In this document: positions 24,706 to 33,284 of the stretch, in pieces
Layout of the letters: each line of letters starts with the position of its first letter
Position numbering within the stretch: the first letter of the stretch is position 1
Source: SB11 sp037968475
Lineage (GTDB): Bacteria; Bacteroidota; Bacteroidia; UBA8524
Length of the DNA: 64,000 nt
Reading direction: 5' to 3'
Assembly (NCBI GenBank): GCA_037968475.1
Contig: JBBKVO010000044.1
Location: 168,764-232,763, forward strand
Notes under the pieces: generated by a model
Seen by the model: the letters and a program-made list of their open reading frames with translations, nothing else
Database searches by the model: none
Told to the model about the DNA's origin: nothing
Made by a program: the position numbers and the translations under genes

Positions 24706-27315
24706 ATGAAAAAAACTATCTACCAATTAAAACACCTGATTCAGGTGTGTCTAAAATCAACAACAACCATTATTTTATTAAGTGTATTTACAACAACATT
24801 TGGGCAGTTAACTGACCCACCTGGATTTGATATTGAGAAAGCTAGGCAGGAGTTGTTAGAAAGTGGTACCAGTGAAGATGATTTAAGTAAAAATTTAAGC
24901 GACTATATAGAAAGAAGCCGCATAAACTATAAGAATTATATTAGCTTAATTGAAAGGGGTGGTACGACAAAAACAATACCTAAGCTGGGAATTATTCGTA
25001 AATCAGGCACGGGCCCAGTGTGTGAAGGGGATTTTGAAGGTGGGGTTGTACCACCTTGGATAGGTCAAACATCAACTAATTACGGACTGAATACTTTTAT
25101 AAATAATACAGCATCATTTACAACAGGCATTGTTCCTGGGCGGCATACTATTGTTTCACCAGGATTAGATAATAAGGTTAATGCCATTAATATGGTTCAT
25201 GGTGGTAATTATAGTTTACGATTGGGCAATGAAAACGTAACAAGTGCTTATGGCGGATATGCAGAGCGGGTTTACAAAACTGTAACTGTCTCAGGTACCT
25301 GCTTGTCGTTTTACTATGCTTTAATTTTTGAACATCCTGCTGGTCATTCACAAGATGAACAGCCATTCTTTATGTATAGATTATTTGATAGTGCGGGTAT
25401 CGTATTAGATAGTTTTGTTAAATCATCATCAAATAATCCTTTTTATACACAACACACTAATTTTATCGTTTATAGAGATTGGACAAAGTATACAGTTGAT
25501 TTGGGCTGTGAGTATAAAGGTAAAACAGTAACTATTGAATTTACCACGGGGGATTGTTCACTAGGTGCCGACTTTGGATACGCTTATATTGATGATGTTT
25601 GTTTTGAAAACTGCGTGTCTTGCTGTAATTCTTGTTCAGATATGCTCAATTCCCCCGGTTTTTTCAATAACTATGATGTGATAGGGTATTTGGGCAGTAC
25701 AGATTCTACTTGCTGCTTCAAATTTCAGCCGATATTCGACCCTGATATTTTCAGGTGCTTACCTGCACAAATAAAAGTATTTAAAGATGGCGACCCGTCT
25801 ACAGTTTATTCAAGTTATACAGGCAGTTCGCCCATATCATATGGGTTTAATCCCAGTATGCTTGATTTCTGTTTGCACCGAAATCAATTTACAACACCTA
25901 TTACTCTTCGGATAGGTTTCTATGATTCAAGCGGGAATTTACTATGTGATACAATTACACAAACCATTGAACCTTGTCATTCCACAACATCAGGGTGCAA
26001 CTGTGATAACTTGTTTGCAAACTCAAACTTTGCCAGTACTACTATCATTAAAAAAGACACTGCCGCTTCAGATGAGTACGACTGTTGTTTTACCATTGAA
26101 CCTTTTAGGGATTCTACTATAATAAAATGCCCCTACTACGGTATCAGGGTGTATAAAGATACCTCTACAGGGATAGGTTACCCTTACATTGATTCGTTTA
26201 AAACAGGTACACCCATGGGTGGTGCTGGTGCCGATATGAATGATTCGGGAAAATTAAAATTTTGTATCTCAAGTTACGCATTTACCTATGGTGGTCCACA
26301 AACCTTGCGAATTGAGTATTTAGACTCCACAGGAAAGGTAATCTGTTCTAAAACAGAAACCGTTAATTGTGAAGAATCATGTTGTGAAAATGTAGTAATA
26401 GAGATTTTTAAAGACACTACAGAAAGTGACCCAAATAATTGTTGTATATCAATTTTTGGCCATTTAGGTAATTGTTTTAATTCAGCGACAGTTGAATTAA
26501 CAGAGTATACTGATAGTGGATGGGTAACAACCTCTACAAAACCTGCATCTCCAACAGGAACATTCTTCTTTAGCAATCTATGCCGTTCTAATGGTGATAC
26601 TACCCGTTACATGATATTCATAAAAGATAGCACAGGTAAAATTTTGTGTCATAAAGAAGTAATTCAGTCATGCCCCAACTGTTGTGATTTGGTTAGTTAC
26701 CAAGCCACTTATGTACCACAACCACCAAATTCTCCAATCGATCGTTGTTGTTGGGATATTAATGTAATTCCGGCAGCAACTACGGAATGTAATATTATGA
26801 ATTGGCAGGTATACGATAGTATAAGCCAAGTACCTGAAACCTACCCGTTATATATGCCCCCAAGCAATCCGTATCAGGGTAGACATTGTACGCCGTATAT
26901 AAATGCGCCCAACCCTGCGCCAGGCACTTCTGTAACTATTACCTATTGTATAGATAGGTATTTGGCTATTTATGATAACAACGGAAGGTTGCTTTGCATT
27001 AAGCCAATACACTTATGTTGCAGCCGCACATATTCTAGCCCAGGAGGCCCTTGCCCTACTTGTCCCCCACATGGGTTACGAGTAGCACCAAACCCTTTTA
27101 ATGAGGAGTTTACTGTAAGTATGGATGTACCGCAAGAAATGCCTGTAGCCATAAATGTAATTAGTTCGACAGGTTCTATAGTTTTCACAAAAAACTACGG
27201 TTTACAACCTCAGGGTGTATTTACAGATGGAATTAATCTAGCAGGTCAGCCAGCTGGAATTTATATGCTTTCGATAAACAATGGTCAAGCGACTATTCAG
27301 ATAATGAAACAATAA
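24706..27315 (+). CDS. Cys-rich repeat protein with T9SS type A sorting domain, P1
   Basis: An 869-residue secreted protein. The signal peptide covers residues 1-34 (core IILLSVFTTTFGQ). Residues 105-303 form a predicted beta-sandwich ending in FGYAYIDDVCFENC. Then come four repeats of about 100-120 residues (303-424, 431-555, 559-656, 659-772). Each has a leading Cys or CC, an internal CC, single Cys residues and a closing G-x-[LVI]-[LI]-C strand: GNLLC, GKVIC, GKILC, GRLLC. The last 80 residues (VAPNPFNEEF to GIYMLSINNGQ) are a T9SS type A sorting domain, so the protein should cross the outer membrane and be attached to the surface or released. The repeats are not a family I recognise; adhesion or binding is only a guess. 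Its closest relative is the next large gene, at 27939. Confidence 0.85.
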   Translation: MKKTIYQLKHLIQVCLKSTTTIILLSVFTTTFGQLTDPPGFDIEKARQELLESGTSEDDLSKNLSDYIERSRINYKNYISLIERGGTTKTIPKLGIIRKSGTGPVCEGDFEGGVVPPWIGQTSTNYGLNTFINNTASFTTGIVPGRHTIVSPGLDNKVNAINMVHGGNYSLRLGNENVTSAYGGYAERVYKTVTVSGTCLSFYYALIFEHPAGHSQDEQPFFMYRLFDSAGIVLDSFVKSSSNNPFYTQHTNFIVYRDWTKYTVDLGCEYKGKTVTIEFTTGDCSLGADFGYAYIDDVCFENCVSCCNSCSDMLNSPGFFNNYDVIGYLGSTDSTCCFKFQPIFDPDIFRCLPAQIKVFKDGDPSTVYSSYTGSSPISYGFNPSMLDFCLHRNQFTTPITLRIGFYDSSGNLLCDTITQTIEPCHSTTSGCNCDNLFANSNFASTTIIKKDTAASDEYDCCFTIEPFRDSTIIKCPYYGIRVYKDTSTGIGYPYIDSFKTGTPMGGAGADMNDSGKLKFCISSYAFTYGGPQTLRIEYLDSTGKVICSKTETVNCEESCCENVVIEIFKDTTESDPNNCCISIFGHLGNCFNSATVELTEYTDSGWVTTSTKPASPTGTFFFSNLCRSNGDTTRYMIFIKDSTGKILCHKEVIQSCPNCCDLVSYQATYVPQPPNSPIDRCCWDINVIPAATTECNIMNWQVYDSISQVPETYPLYMPPSNPYQGRHCTPYINAPNPAPGTSVTITYCIDRYLAIYDNNGRLLCIKPIHLCCSRTYSSPGGPCPTCPPHGLRVAPNPFNEEFTVSMDVPQEMPVAINVISSTGSIVFTKNYGLQPQGVFTDGINLAGQPAGIYMLSINNGQATIQIMKQ

Positions 27316-27341
27316 TTATTCTATTAATAGAACTACAGTTT

Positions 27342-27378
27342 AATCCCCAACCGAATTTCGGTTGGGGATTTTTTTTGA
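27342..27378 (+). terminator. Terminator of P1
   Basis: A 14-bp stem AATCCCCAACCGAA/TTCGGTTGGGGATT with a very short loop, then eight T. The homologous terminator at 30558 carries compensatory changes in two adjacent pairs, confirming the structure. Confidence 0.9.
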
Positions 27379-27508
27379 TGAGGTAGGTGAATACTATACC
27401 TACATCTACAAAATACAGGAGGGTATATAAAGCCTCGTAATAGGGGTGTTTTTGCGGCAACAAATGGTATAGGGTGTTCTTTGGTATAAAACTAATTGAC
27501 ACACAATT

Positions 27509-27752
27509 ATGAAAATGAAAATAATGATGCCACTTTGTTACTGTGGGGGAGTACATCTTCTTGCAGTAAAAAGAAGAAAGCCCTGAGCCGTAGCCAAAGC
27601 AAGTTGTAGAAGAAAACCCACCACTTCCGCCGGAGACAACAGCTATGTTTACAGATACTGCGTGGATAACCCAAACTGTAAATGCAGATGATACTTACTC
27701 GTTAAAGTATGTTGAAAAGGAGGTGCTATAACTGACTTTACAAGGAAGATTG
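27509..27752 (+). pseudogene. Decayed lipoprotein gene (L3/L4-like fusion)
   Basis: The 5' half (27509-27670) aligns with the intact lipoprotein at 30740: the lipobox codons TCTTCTTGCAGT, then an A tract of five where the intact gene has six, then CCTGAGCCG followed by a TAG stop. The 3' half (27681-27752) aligns with the gene at 31401 (AATGCAGATGATACTTACTC against AATACTGATGATACCTACTC). It therefore looks like a deletion fusion of the two neighbouring lipoprotein genes, left behind after the tandem duplication, with a frameshift and stop codons. No function is expected. Confidence 0.8.
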
Positions 27753-27938
27753 TTTTTTTTGAATAGACTTTAAATACGTGAAATAATAACTCTTTTTACG
27801 ATACAAAAATGCCATTACAAAAAGCTATAAGGTTTTTTTTGTGCTTTTAATAGTTATGATTATAAGTGTTTTATATTTTTATAGTAAAATGTGCTACTAA
27901 TTTAGTAATATTGTTTATCAATCTAATTTATTGCAAAT

Positions 27939-30533
27939 ATGAAAAAAACTATCTACCAATTACAACACCTTATGCAGGTGTGTCTAAAATCAATTGCGGC
28001 CATTATTTTACTAAGTGTATTTACGGCCTCATTTGGGCAGGTAAAAGACCCGCCGGGGTTTGATGCTACTAAAGAACGGCAAAAGGCAGTTGCTAAAGGG
28101 GTGCATGGAGATGAAATTGAATCCTTTGTGAATATGCAGCGTTCGTATTACGAATTTCTTAAAGAAGCTAAGGAAAAAGGAAGCTACAGAAAGATAATAC
28201 CTCCTTTGACATCTTCTTTTACCCGTAAATCATCGATCCCTGACTGTCCCGGAACTTTTGAAAACGGAACAGTATCTCCTTGGTCGGGTTACAAATCCAT
28301 AAACAACTCGAGCGGATTAGATTCCTTTGTTAATGATCAAAAAGGCTTTACTTCCGGTGGTGTTCAAACGGTAGTAACCACAGGGTTTGATGGTGTAATC
28401 ACGACACTACCAAAAGTAAGGTCGGGAGGGGGCAATTATTCTTTGAAAGTGGGTGACAATAACAACGGTGGAGAAGTAGATATGGCAGCCCGAACTGTAA
28501 CAGCCACAGGAACTTGTATCTCGTTTTGGTATGCATTGGTATTTGAACGTCCTGCTAACCACCCTGATCCACAGACCCAGCCGTTTTTTATATTCAGGGT
28601 GCGTGATTCGTACAGTAATATTATAGCGTCATTTGTTAAAAGCTCATCGCTGGATACTACATACTTTACTAAGAAAGATTCTTCAGGTTCTGTCGTTTAC
28701 AGAGGATGGACTCAGCAAACCCTAAATTTAGGCTGTGAATATATTGGCAAAGATGTTACTATAGAAGTAATCGTTTCCGATTGTTCTTGGGGCGGGCATT
28801 ATGGGTATGCTTATGTTGATGATGTATGTTTTGAAGACTGCATGAATTGTTGCAAAACCTGCGAGGATGTAATAAATATGCCTGAATTATATAATTCGCA
28901 CCCTGTAATAGTGTATAAAGGCAGTACAGCAGATGAATGTTGCTATGCACTAAACCTACCTCTTCTTGTTGCTATGCCCTTTAAATGTAGTGTTTATGGG
29001 CTTAAGATTTATGAAGAAGGAAACCCCGGATCACCATTTTCAAGTTATCAGGATACACAGGATATACAAACTTCTTGGTTTGACCAACGGATAATGGACT
29101 TCTGCATCCACAGAGATTCATTTACCACTCCAAAAACTATTGTTTTGGCCTTGTACGATTTTAATGGGAATCTTATATGTGATTCGATAAAACGGGTTAT
29201 CGAACCTTGTTACACATCAACAGGTTGTAATTGCGATAATCTTTTCTCTAATCCTAATTTTGCGCAAACAACTACAATAAAAAAAGATACAATAGCTTCA
29301 ACTGAAGGAAATTGTTGCTTTACTTTCACACCTTTTAGAGATTCATCAACAATCAAATGTCCGTATTATGGTTTTAGGGTTTATAAAGATAGTATGGCAT
29401 GGTCTCCCAGCTTTACTTATCTGGATACTTTAAATCCGACAACTCCATTAGGAGGAGCAGGTGCAGGCACATCAACCGATACGTTTAAATTTTGCCTTGG
29501 TAGCTATATGTTTGATAGCTTACCTGTTCCAATAAGAATTGAATATCTTGATTCTACAGGAAAAGTTATTTGTTCAAAAGTTGAAAGTGTATCATGCGAA
29601 GAAACGTGTTGCGAAAACATTTCTTATTTCATCAAAAAAGATACAACGGAAACAGACCCCACTAAATGCTGCTACCGAATAGAAGTATGGGCTTTTGCCT
29701 GCAACAAAACCTATACAGCAGAGTTGATGAAAGATACAGGTGGCGGATGGGCAACAGCTGGTATGGACACATTTAGTGTTTCACGTCCCATATTTTTTGA
29801 TGTATGCTCTAACAACGGAGACACAGTGAGGTATATGGTGTTTATTAAAGACAGCGCAGGGAATGTACTATGCACTAAAGAGATAATACAATCGTGTCCT
29901 AATTGTTGCGATGTAATAGGGTACACAGCTACTTATGTGGCCCCTCCCTTTGGTTTCGACCGTTGCTGTTGGGATATTAATATAATACCTGCCGCAACTC
30001 AAGATTGTAATATCTTGTATTGGCAGGTATACGATAGCTTGCATCAGGTGCAGCCTACTTACTCGTTGTTTTTCCCACCCAGTCCCATATATCAGGGAAG
30101 GCATTGTACAGGCATTATCAATCCGGTAAACCCCGCACCGGGCACATCGGTTACCCTTACTTACTGTATAGACAGGTATTTGGCTGTATACGATAACAAC
30201 CGTAGGCTACTATGTATTAAAACTATTCATTTATGTTGTACCCGTACATATACCAATTCGGAAGGGCCTTGTCCTACTTGCCCACCTTATCAATTGCAGG
30301 TAGCGCCCAATCCGTTTAACGAAACCTTTACCATGAGTATGGATTTGCCGCAAGAAATGCCTGTAGCTATAAACGTAATTAATTCGACAGGTTCGGTAGT
30401 CTTTACTAAAAACTATGGACAACAACCTCAAGGTGTATTTACACAAGGAATTAATTTGGCAGGACAGCCAGCTGGAATTTATATGCTTTCGGTAAACAAT
30501 GGTCAAGCAACCATTCAGATAGTGAAACAATAG
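27939..30533 (+). CDS. Cys-rich repeat protein with T9SS type A sorting domain, P2
   Basis: An 864-residue paralog of the preceding large protein with the same order of parts: signal peptide ending TASFGQ, a beta-sandwich region closing with YGYAYVDDVCFEDC, four Cys-rich repeats (strands GNLIC, GKVIC, GNVLC, RRLLC, each next to CC pairs) and a type A sorting domain (VAPNPFNETF to GIYMLSVNNGQ). Conservation is highest in the signal peptide, the last Cys repeat and the sorting domain; repeats 1-3 have diverged more. Its promoter region and terminator are also copies of those of P1. The role is unknown; an outer-surface location is well supported. Confidence 0.85.
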   Translation: MKKTIYQLQHLMQVCLKSIAAIILLSVFTASFGQVKDPPGFDATKERQKAVAKGVHGDEIESFVNMQRSYYEFLKEAKEKGSYRKIIPPLTSSFTRKSSIPDCPGTFENGTVSPWSGYKSINNSSGLDSFVNDQKGFTSGGVQTVVTTGFDGVITTLPKVRSGGGNYSLKVGDNNNGGEVDMAARTVTATGTCISFWYALVFERPANHPDPQTQPFFIFRVRDSYSNIIASFVKSSSLDTTYFTKKDSSGSVVYRGWTQQTLNLGCEYIGKDVTIEVIVSDCSWGGHYGYAYVDDVCFEDCMNCCKTCEDVINMPELYNSHPVIVYKGSTADECCYALNLPLLVAMPFKCSVYGLKIYEEGNPGSPFSSYQDTQDIQTSWFDQRIMDFCIHRDSFTTPKTIVLALYDFNGNLICDSIKRVIEPCYTSTGCNCDNLFSNPNFAQTTTIKKDTIASTEGNCCFTFTPFRDSSTIKCPYYGFRVYKDSMAWSPSFTYLDTLNPTTPLGGAGAGTSTDTFKFCLGSYMFDSLPVPIRIEYLDSTGKVICSKVESVSCEETCCENISYFIKKDTTETDPTKCCYRIEVWAFACNKTYTAELMKDTGGGWATAGMDTFSVSRPIFFDVCSNNGDTVRYMVFIKDSAGNVLCTKEIIQSCPNCCDVIGYTATYVAPPFGFDRCCWDINIIPAATQDCNILYWQVYDSLHQVQPTYSLFFPPSPIYQGRHCTGIINPVNPAPGTSVTLTYCIDRYLAVYDNNRRLLCIKTIHLCCTRTYTNSEGPCPTCPPYQLQVAPNPFNETFTMSMDLPQEMPVAINVINSTGSVVFTKNYGQQPQGVFTQGINLAGQPAGIYMLSVNNGQATIQIVKQ

Positions 30534-30557
30534 AACAGAAGTATTAATACCTATTTT

Positions 30558-30595
30558 AAATCCCCTGCCGAAGAAATTCGGCAGGGGATTTTTTT
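30558..30595 (+). terminator. Terminator of P2
   Basis: A 15-bp stem AAATCCCCTGCCGAA/TTCGGCAGGGGATTT with a GAAA loop and a run of T. It is homologous to the P1 terminator with covarying base pairs. Confidence 0.9.
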
Positions 30596-30739
30596 GTGAT
30601 TAATATGTAAACATATCTACAATGTATACTAAATACATTATAACGTATAATGTACGGTAACAAGTGGTGTTTTTGTGGCAACAAAGTCAATAGTGTTACA
30701 TCTCTTCATAGTAGAATCAACTGATAAACAATTATTAAG

Positions 30740-31201
30740 ATGAAAGTATTGATGCCGCTTTTGGCTACATTAGTGTTGTGGGTAAGCATATCTTCTTGCA
30801 GTAAAAAAGAAGAAAGCCCCGAGCCACAACCAAAACAAGTAGTAGATGATGACCCGCCACCTCCTCCGCCACCGCCACCTACAACGGATACATCAGCTTT
30901 GTTTATTGATAATGCGTGGATTACCAAAAAGGTATATAAAGATGGGATAGAGCAGGCTGGGCATTTTCTTATCAACTCATCGTATAAGTTTAATACGCCC
31001 AATACATACATATTTTCTATACCTAGTTTCCCATCAGCAAACGGTACTTGGGTGTTTGATGCAGCTACAAAAGGTAAAGTAGAGGTTACCAATCAGGGTG
31101 GTACTCAAATATGGAGTTTGCTAACCATAAATTCCACAACAATGATTGCCGAAGTGCCCAGTAGCAATGGCATTGTTTGGAAGTATGAGTATTCGCATTA
31201 G
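30740..31201 (+). CDS. Poly-Pro lipoprotein, paralog L3
   Basis: A 153-residue lipoprotein with lipobox ISSC (Cys at 20), then SKKEESPEP, an Asp-rich patch, nine Pro codons and a beta-rich domain (NAWITKKVYKDG, NGTWVFDAA, IVWKYEYSH). It is paralogous to the lipoprotein at 24004 and to the pseudogene at 27509. Right after the lipobox codon the gene has an A6 tract in frame; related copies have A5 or A7 at the equivalent place and are out of frame. It belongs to the second tandem unit, downstream of P2. The function is unknown. Confidence 0.75.
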   Translation: MKVLMPLLATLVLWVSISSCSKKEESPEPQPKQVVDDDPPPPPPPPPTTDTSALFIDNAWITKKVYKDGIEQAGHFLINSSYKFNTPNTYIFSIPSFPSANGTWVFDAATKGKVEVTNQGGTQIWSLLTINSTTMIAEVPSSNGIVWKYEYSH

Positions 31202-31225
31202 TTGTGTGTAAACGTATATAGGTTT

Positions 31226-31258
31226 TAAAAGTGTGGGGAATTTCCTCACACTTTTTTT
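31226..31258 (+). terminator. Terminator after lipoprotein L3
   Basis: AAAAGTGTGGGGA/TCCTCACACTTTT stem (one G-T pair) with a 3-nt loop and a T run. Confidence 0.85.
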
Positions 31259-31400
31259 ATTATAAATAGTACTAAAAGCAGGTTTTCTATAAACAAATGG
31301 TAGGGTAGTATATATGTTATAAAAATGGATGTTTTTTGGGGCTTCACATCAGTAACAGTGAGGCTCTTATATTATATAAACCAATAAATAGTAATACATT

Positions 31401-31929
31401 ATGAAGAGAGCAATTATTTACAAAACAGCATTAGCTATCATGTTTTTGGCAGCATTTTCATCATGCAAAAAAAGATGAAGAAAGTACCCCAAATGATACT
31501 AATCAAGACCCTGTGCCTACAAGTATAGTAGGCAATTGGGAAATTGACGGGCAAAACCTACCGCAACAAAGTTGGAGAGATAAGTACAGTAAATGGACGT
31601 TTACGGTAAATACTGATGATACCTACTCACTAAAGTATATTGAAAAAGGTGGCGCAATTACCGATTTTATAGGTAAAGTAGTTGTGTGGGCATCAGACGT
31701 GAAGCATAGCAACGGCACTTTTATCCAATATATAACCATTAATGTAACACATATCAATGGTCAGCCATTGCCCGGAGGCTGGAAAGGTATTCATGCTTTT
31801 GAAGCAGGTAATATTCTGAAACTGAATATCGAACCAAATGTAGGAGGTATTGATGGCCCAACACCAAAAGCAGGTTTTGGTTCAGGCAGTGGCGGCAACA
31901 ACAGTATCTATAATTTCGTAAAAAAATAA
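31401..31929 (+). pseudogene. Lipocalin-like lipoprotein L4, frameshifted in an A7 tract
   Basis: The ATG at 31401 opens a perfect lipoprotein signal (AAFSSC, Cys at residue 22) but the frame ends at TGA two codons after the Lys-Lys. The A7 tract at 31467-31473 is the cause: with A6 the reading continues CKKDEESTPNDTNQDPVPTS into the open frame that runs to 31929 (GNWEIDGQNLPQQ, DDTYSLKYIEKGG, terminal FVKK), giving about 176 residues. The downstream part is undamaged, so this is a recent change, a phase-variable switch, a slippage site or a sequencing error. The mature domain is lipocalin-like and belongs to the same local lipoprotein group. Confidence 0.8.
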
Positions 31930-31955
31930 AGTTGAGTTTTCTGTTTAGTATAGTT

Positions 31956-31987
31956 AAGCACAGGCACTATTGTCTGTGCTTTTATTT
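31956..31987 (+). terminator. Terminator after lipoprotein L4
   Basis: The 8-bp stem AAGCACAG/CTGTGCTT is followed by TTATTTTT. The T tract overlaps the stop codon of the convergent capA-like gene. Confidence 0.75.
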
Positions 31988-33181
31988 TTGTGGCGGGTTG
32001 TATTTCCACATATTATTGTTATAGGTATACTCGCCAATGTTTTTATTGTGTTTTCCAAACAAAGCATGGCTATCATCTCTAAACTGTTGTAAATCTTTTA
32101 AGCTGTTTTTATCAAGCGTTATACTATCGTTTTGGTATTGGTCGGCAGGGTAAATGGCATAACTGTTTTTACTATTGGCAGTGGTTTTATCTACCCAAGT
32201 GAGAAAATAACCCGCTTGTTTTATCTGTGTGCCTGTTGAATCTTTATGTAAAACCAATTTAAACATTGCACCACCATCTTTATAGCGTTCGCGCTGGTTG
32301 CTTACAAAATTCCCTAAAGAGTATACCACTACGTTCTCTTTTTGGCGGCTACTGTCGTAAAAACGTTCCATAGGCTGCACTACGTGCGGGTGAGAACCTA
32401 TTACGTAGTCAGCACCATGCTTTAAACATAAATTGGCATATAATTTTTGGAAAGCATTGGGCAAGTGTTGGTATTCTTCACCCCAATGGGTAAAAACAAT
32501 AATTTTATCGGGGTTTTGTTGTTGTGCAGCTTCAATATCAGCCTTTATAGTTACAGAATCTATAATATTTACAATAGTAGGCGAGGGGGCAGGTATACCA
32601 TTAGTGCCATAGGTATAGTTTAGTAGGGCTATTTTTATGCCATTTTTTTCTAGCCAAAGTATGTTGTTTTTAGCTCGGTTTGCTTCATCGGTAAAAGTAC
32701 CTGTGTGGGGTATACCCAAACTATCCAGAACATAAATGGTGCGTTCAATCCCTTTTTTGTGTCTATCGCAACTATGGTTATTTGCCGTAACCAAATAGCG
32801 TATTCCTGCATTTTTTATAGCATTGGCCAATTGGTCGGGAGCACTAAATTGGGGGTAACCGCTAAAGGGTTCACCAGCCAGTGTCAATTCAAGATTAGCA
32901 ATAGTAAAATCGTTAGCCTGAGCAATGGGAGCGATGGGGGCAAAGCAAGAGGTATAATCGTAGGTATCTAAACTATCAATATATGCTGCCCTGATTTGTG
33001 GGCCATGCTGCATTATATCACCAATAAAAAGTATACTCACCTCATTTTCTTCTACCTCAATTGCAGCTTGAATGGTGTTATCCTTTTTTGCAGGTGTTTT
33101 ACTGTGTGTTTTTTTACAACCAAATGTTGTAGAAATAGCTAAAAGTAGTATAAAAAGTAGGTGAGAGTTATTAAAACGCAT
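31982..33181 (-). CDS. CapA/PgsA-like metallophosphatase lipoprotein
   Basis: A 399-residue lipoprotein (lipobox TFGC, Cys at 22) whose mature part is a PGA_cap metallophosphoesterase-like domain. Motifs SILFIGDIMQHGPQ, FTIANLELTLAGEP, LVTANNHSCDRHKKGI, VFTHWGEEYQ, GADYVIGSHPHVVQP and VVYSLGNFVSNQ appear in the family order. In Bacillus, CapA takes part in poly-gamma-glutamate capsule export; in Bacteroidota such proteins are common, and no capB or capC lies nearby, so the substrate is uncertain. It is divergently transcribed from the PKD-repeat gene. Confidence 0.85.
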   Translation of the reverse strand: MRFNNSHLLFILLLAISTTFGCKKTHSKTPAKKDNTIQAAIEVEENEVSILFIGDIMQHGPQIRAAYIDSLDTYDYTSCFAPIAPIAQANDFTIANLELTLAGEPFSGYPQFSAPDQLANAIKNAGIRYLVTANNHSCDRHKKGIERTIYVLDSLGIPHTGTFTDEANRAKNNILWLEKNGIKIALLNYTYGTNGIPAPSPTIVNIIDSVTIKADIEAAQQQNPDKIIVFTHWGEEYQHLPNAFQKLYANLCLKHGADYVIGSHPHVVQPMERFYDSSRQKENVVVYSLGNFVSNQRERYKDGGAMFKLVLHKDSTGTQIKQAGYFLTWVDKTTANSKNSYAIYPADQYQNDSITLDKNSLKDLQQFRDDSHALFGKHNKNIGEYTYNNNMWKYNPPQK

Positions 33182-33284
33182 TATTTTTGGCTAATATGGG
33201 TATGTTATCCTTTAAACAGGCAACGAATTTAAATTAAAAACCGTTTATACAATACAAACAAACTTGCAGGGCTTGATAAAGAAA

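Larger units (their letters stand above)
27316..27938 (+). other. 623-bp intergenic region between the tandem units
   Basis: It holds the P1 terminator (27342-27378), a box conserved upstream of the lipoprotein genes (27444-27478), a decayed lipoprotein gene (27509-27752) and the duplicated 5' region of P2 (from 27899). Positions 27753-27898 are AT-rich, with no recognisable feature. Confidence 0.75.
24666..31201 (+). repeat. Tandem duplication: two [Cys-repeat T9SS protein + lipoprotein] units
   Basis: Unit 1 runs from about 24666 to 27898 and unit 2 from 27899 to about 31201. Homology begins at the same upstream sequence (AATTTAGTAATATTG at 24666 and 27899), continues through two paralogous large genes, their terminators, a shared intergenic box (GGTGTTTTTG[CT]GGCAACAAA at 27445 and 30666) and a lipoprotein gene. 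The unit-1 lipoprotein copy is a decayed fusion; the unit-2 copy is intact. The copies differ throughout, so the duplication is old. Confidence 0.85.

Noticed and set aside
27866..28063. Short open frame overlapping the start of P2
   Set aside because: It reads in another frame through the P2 signal-peptide region, which is clearly coding in the frame starting at 27939.
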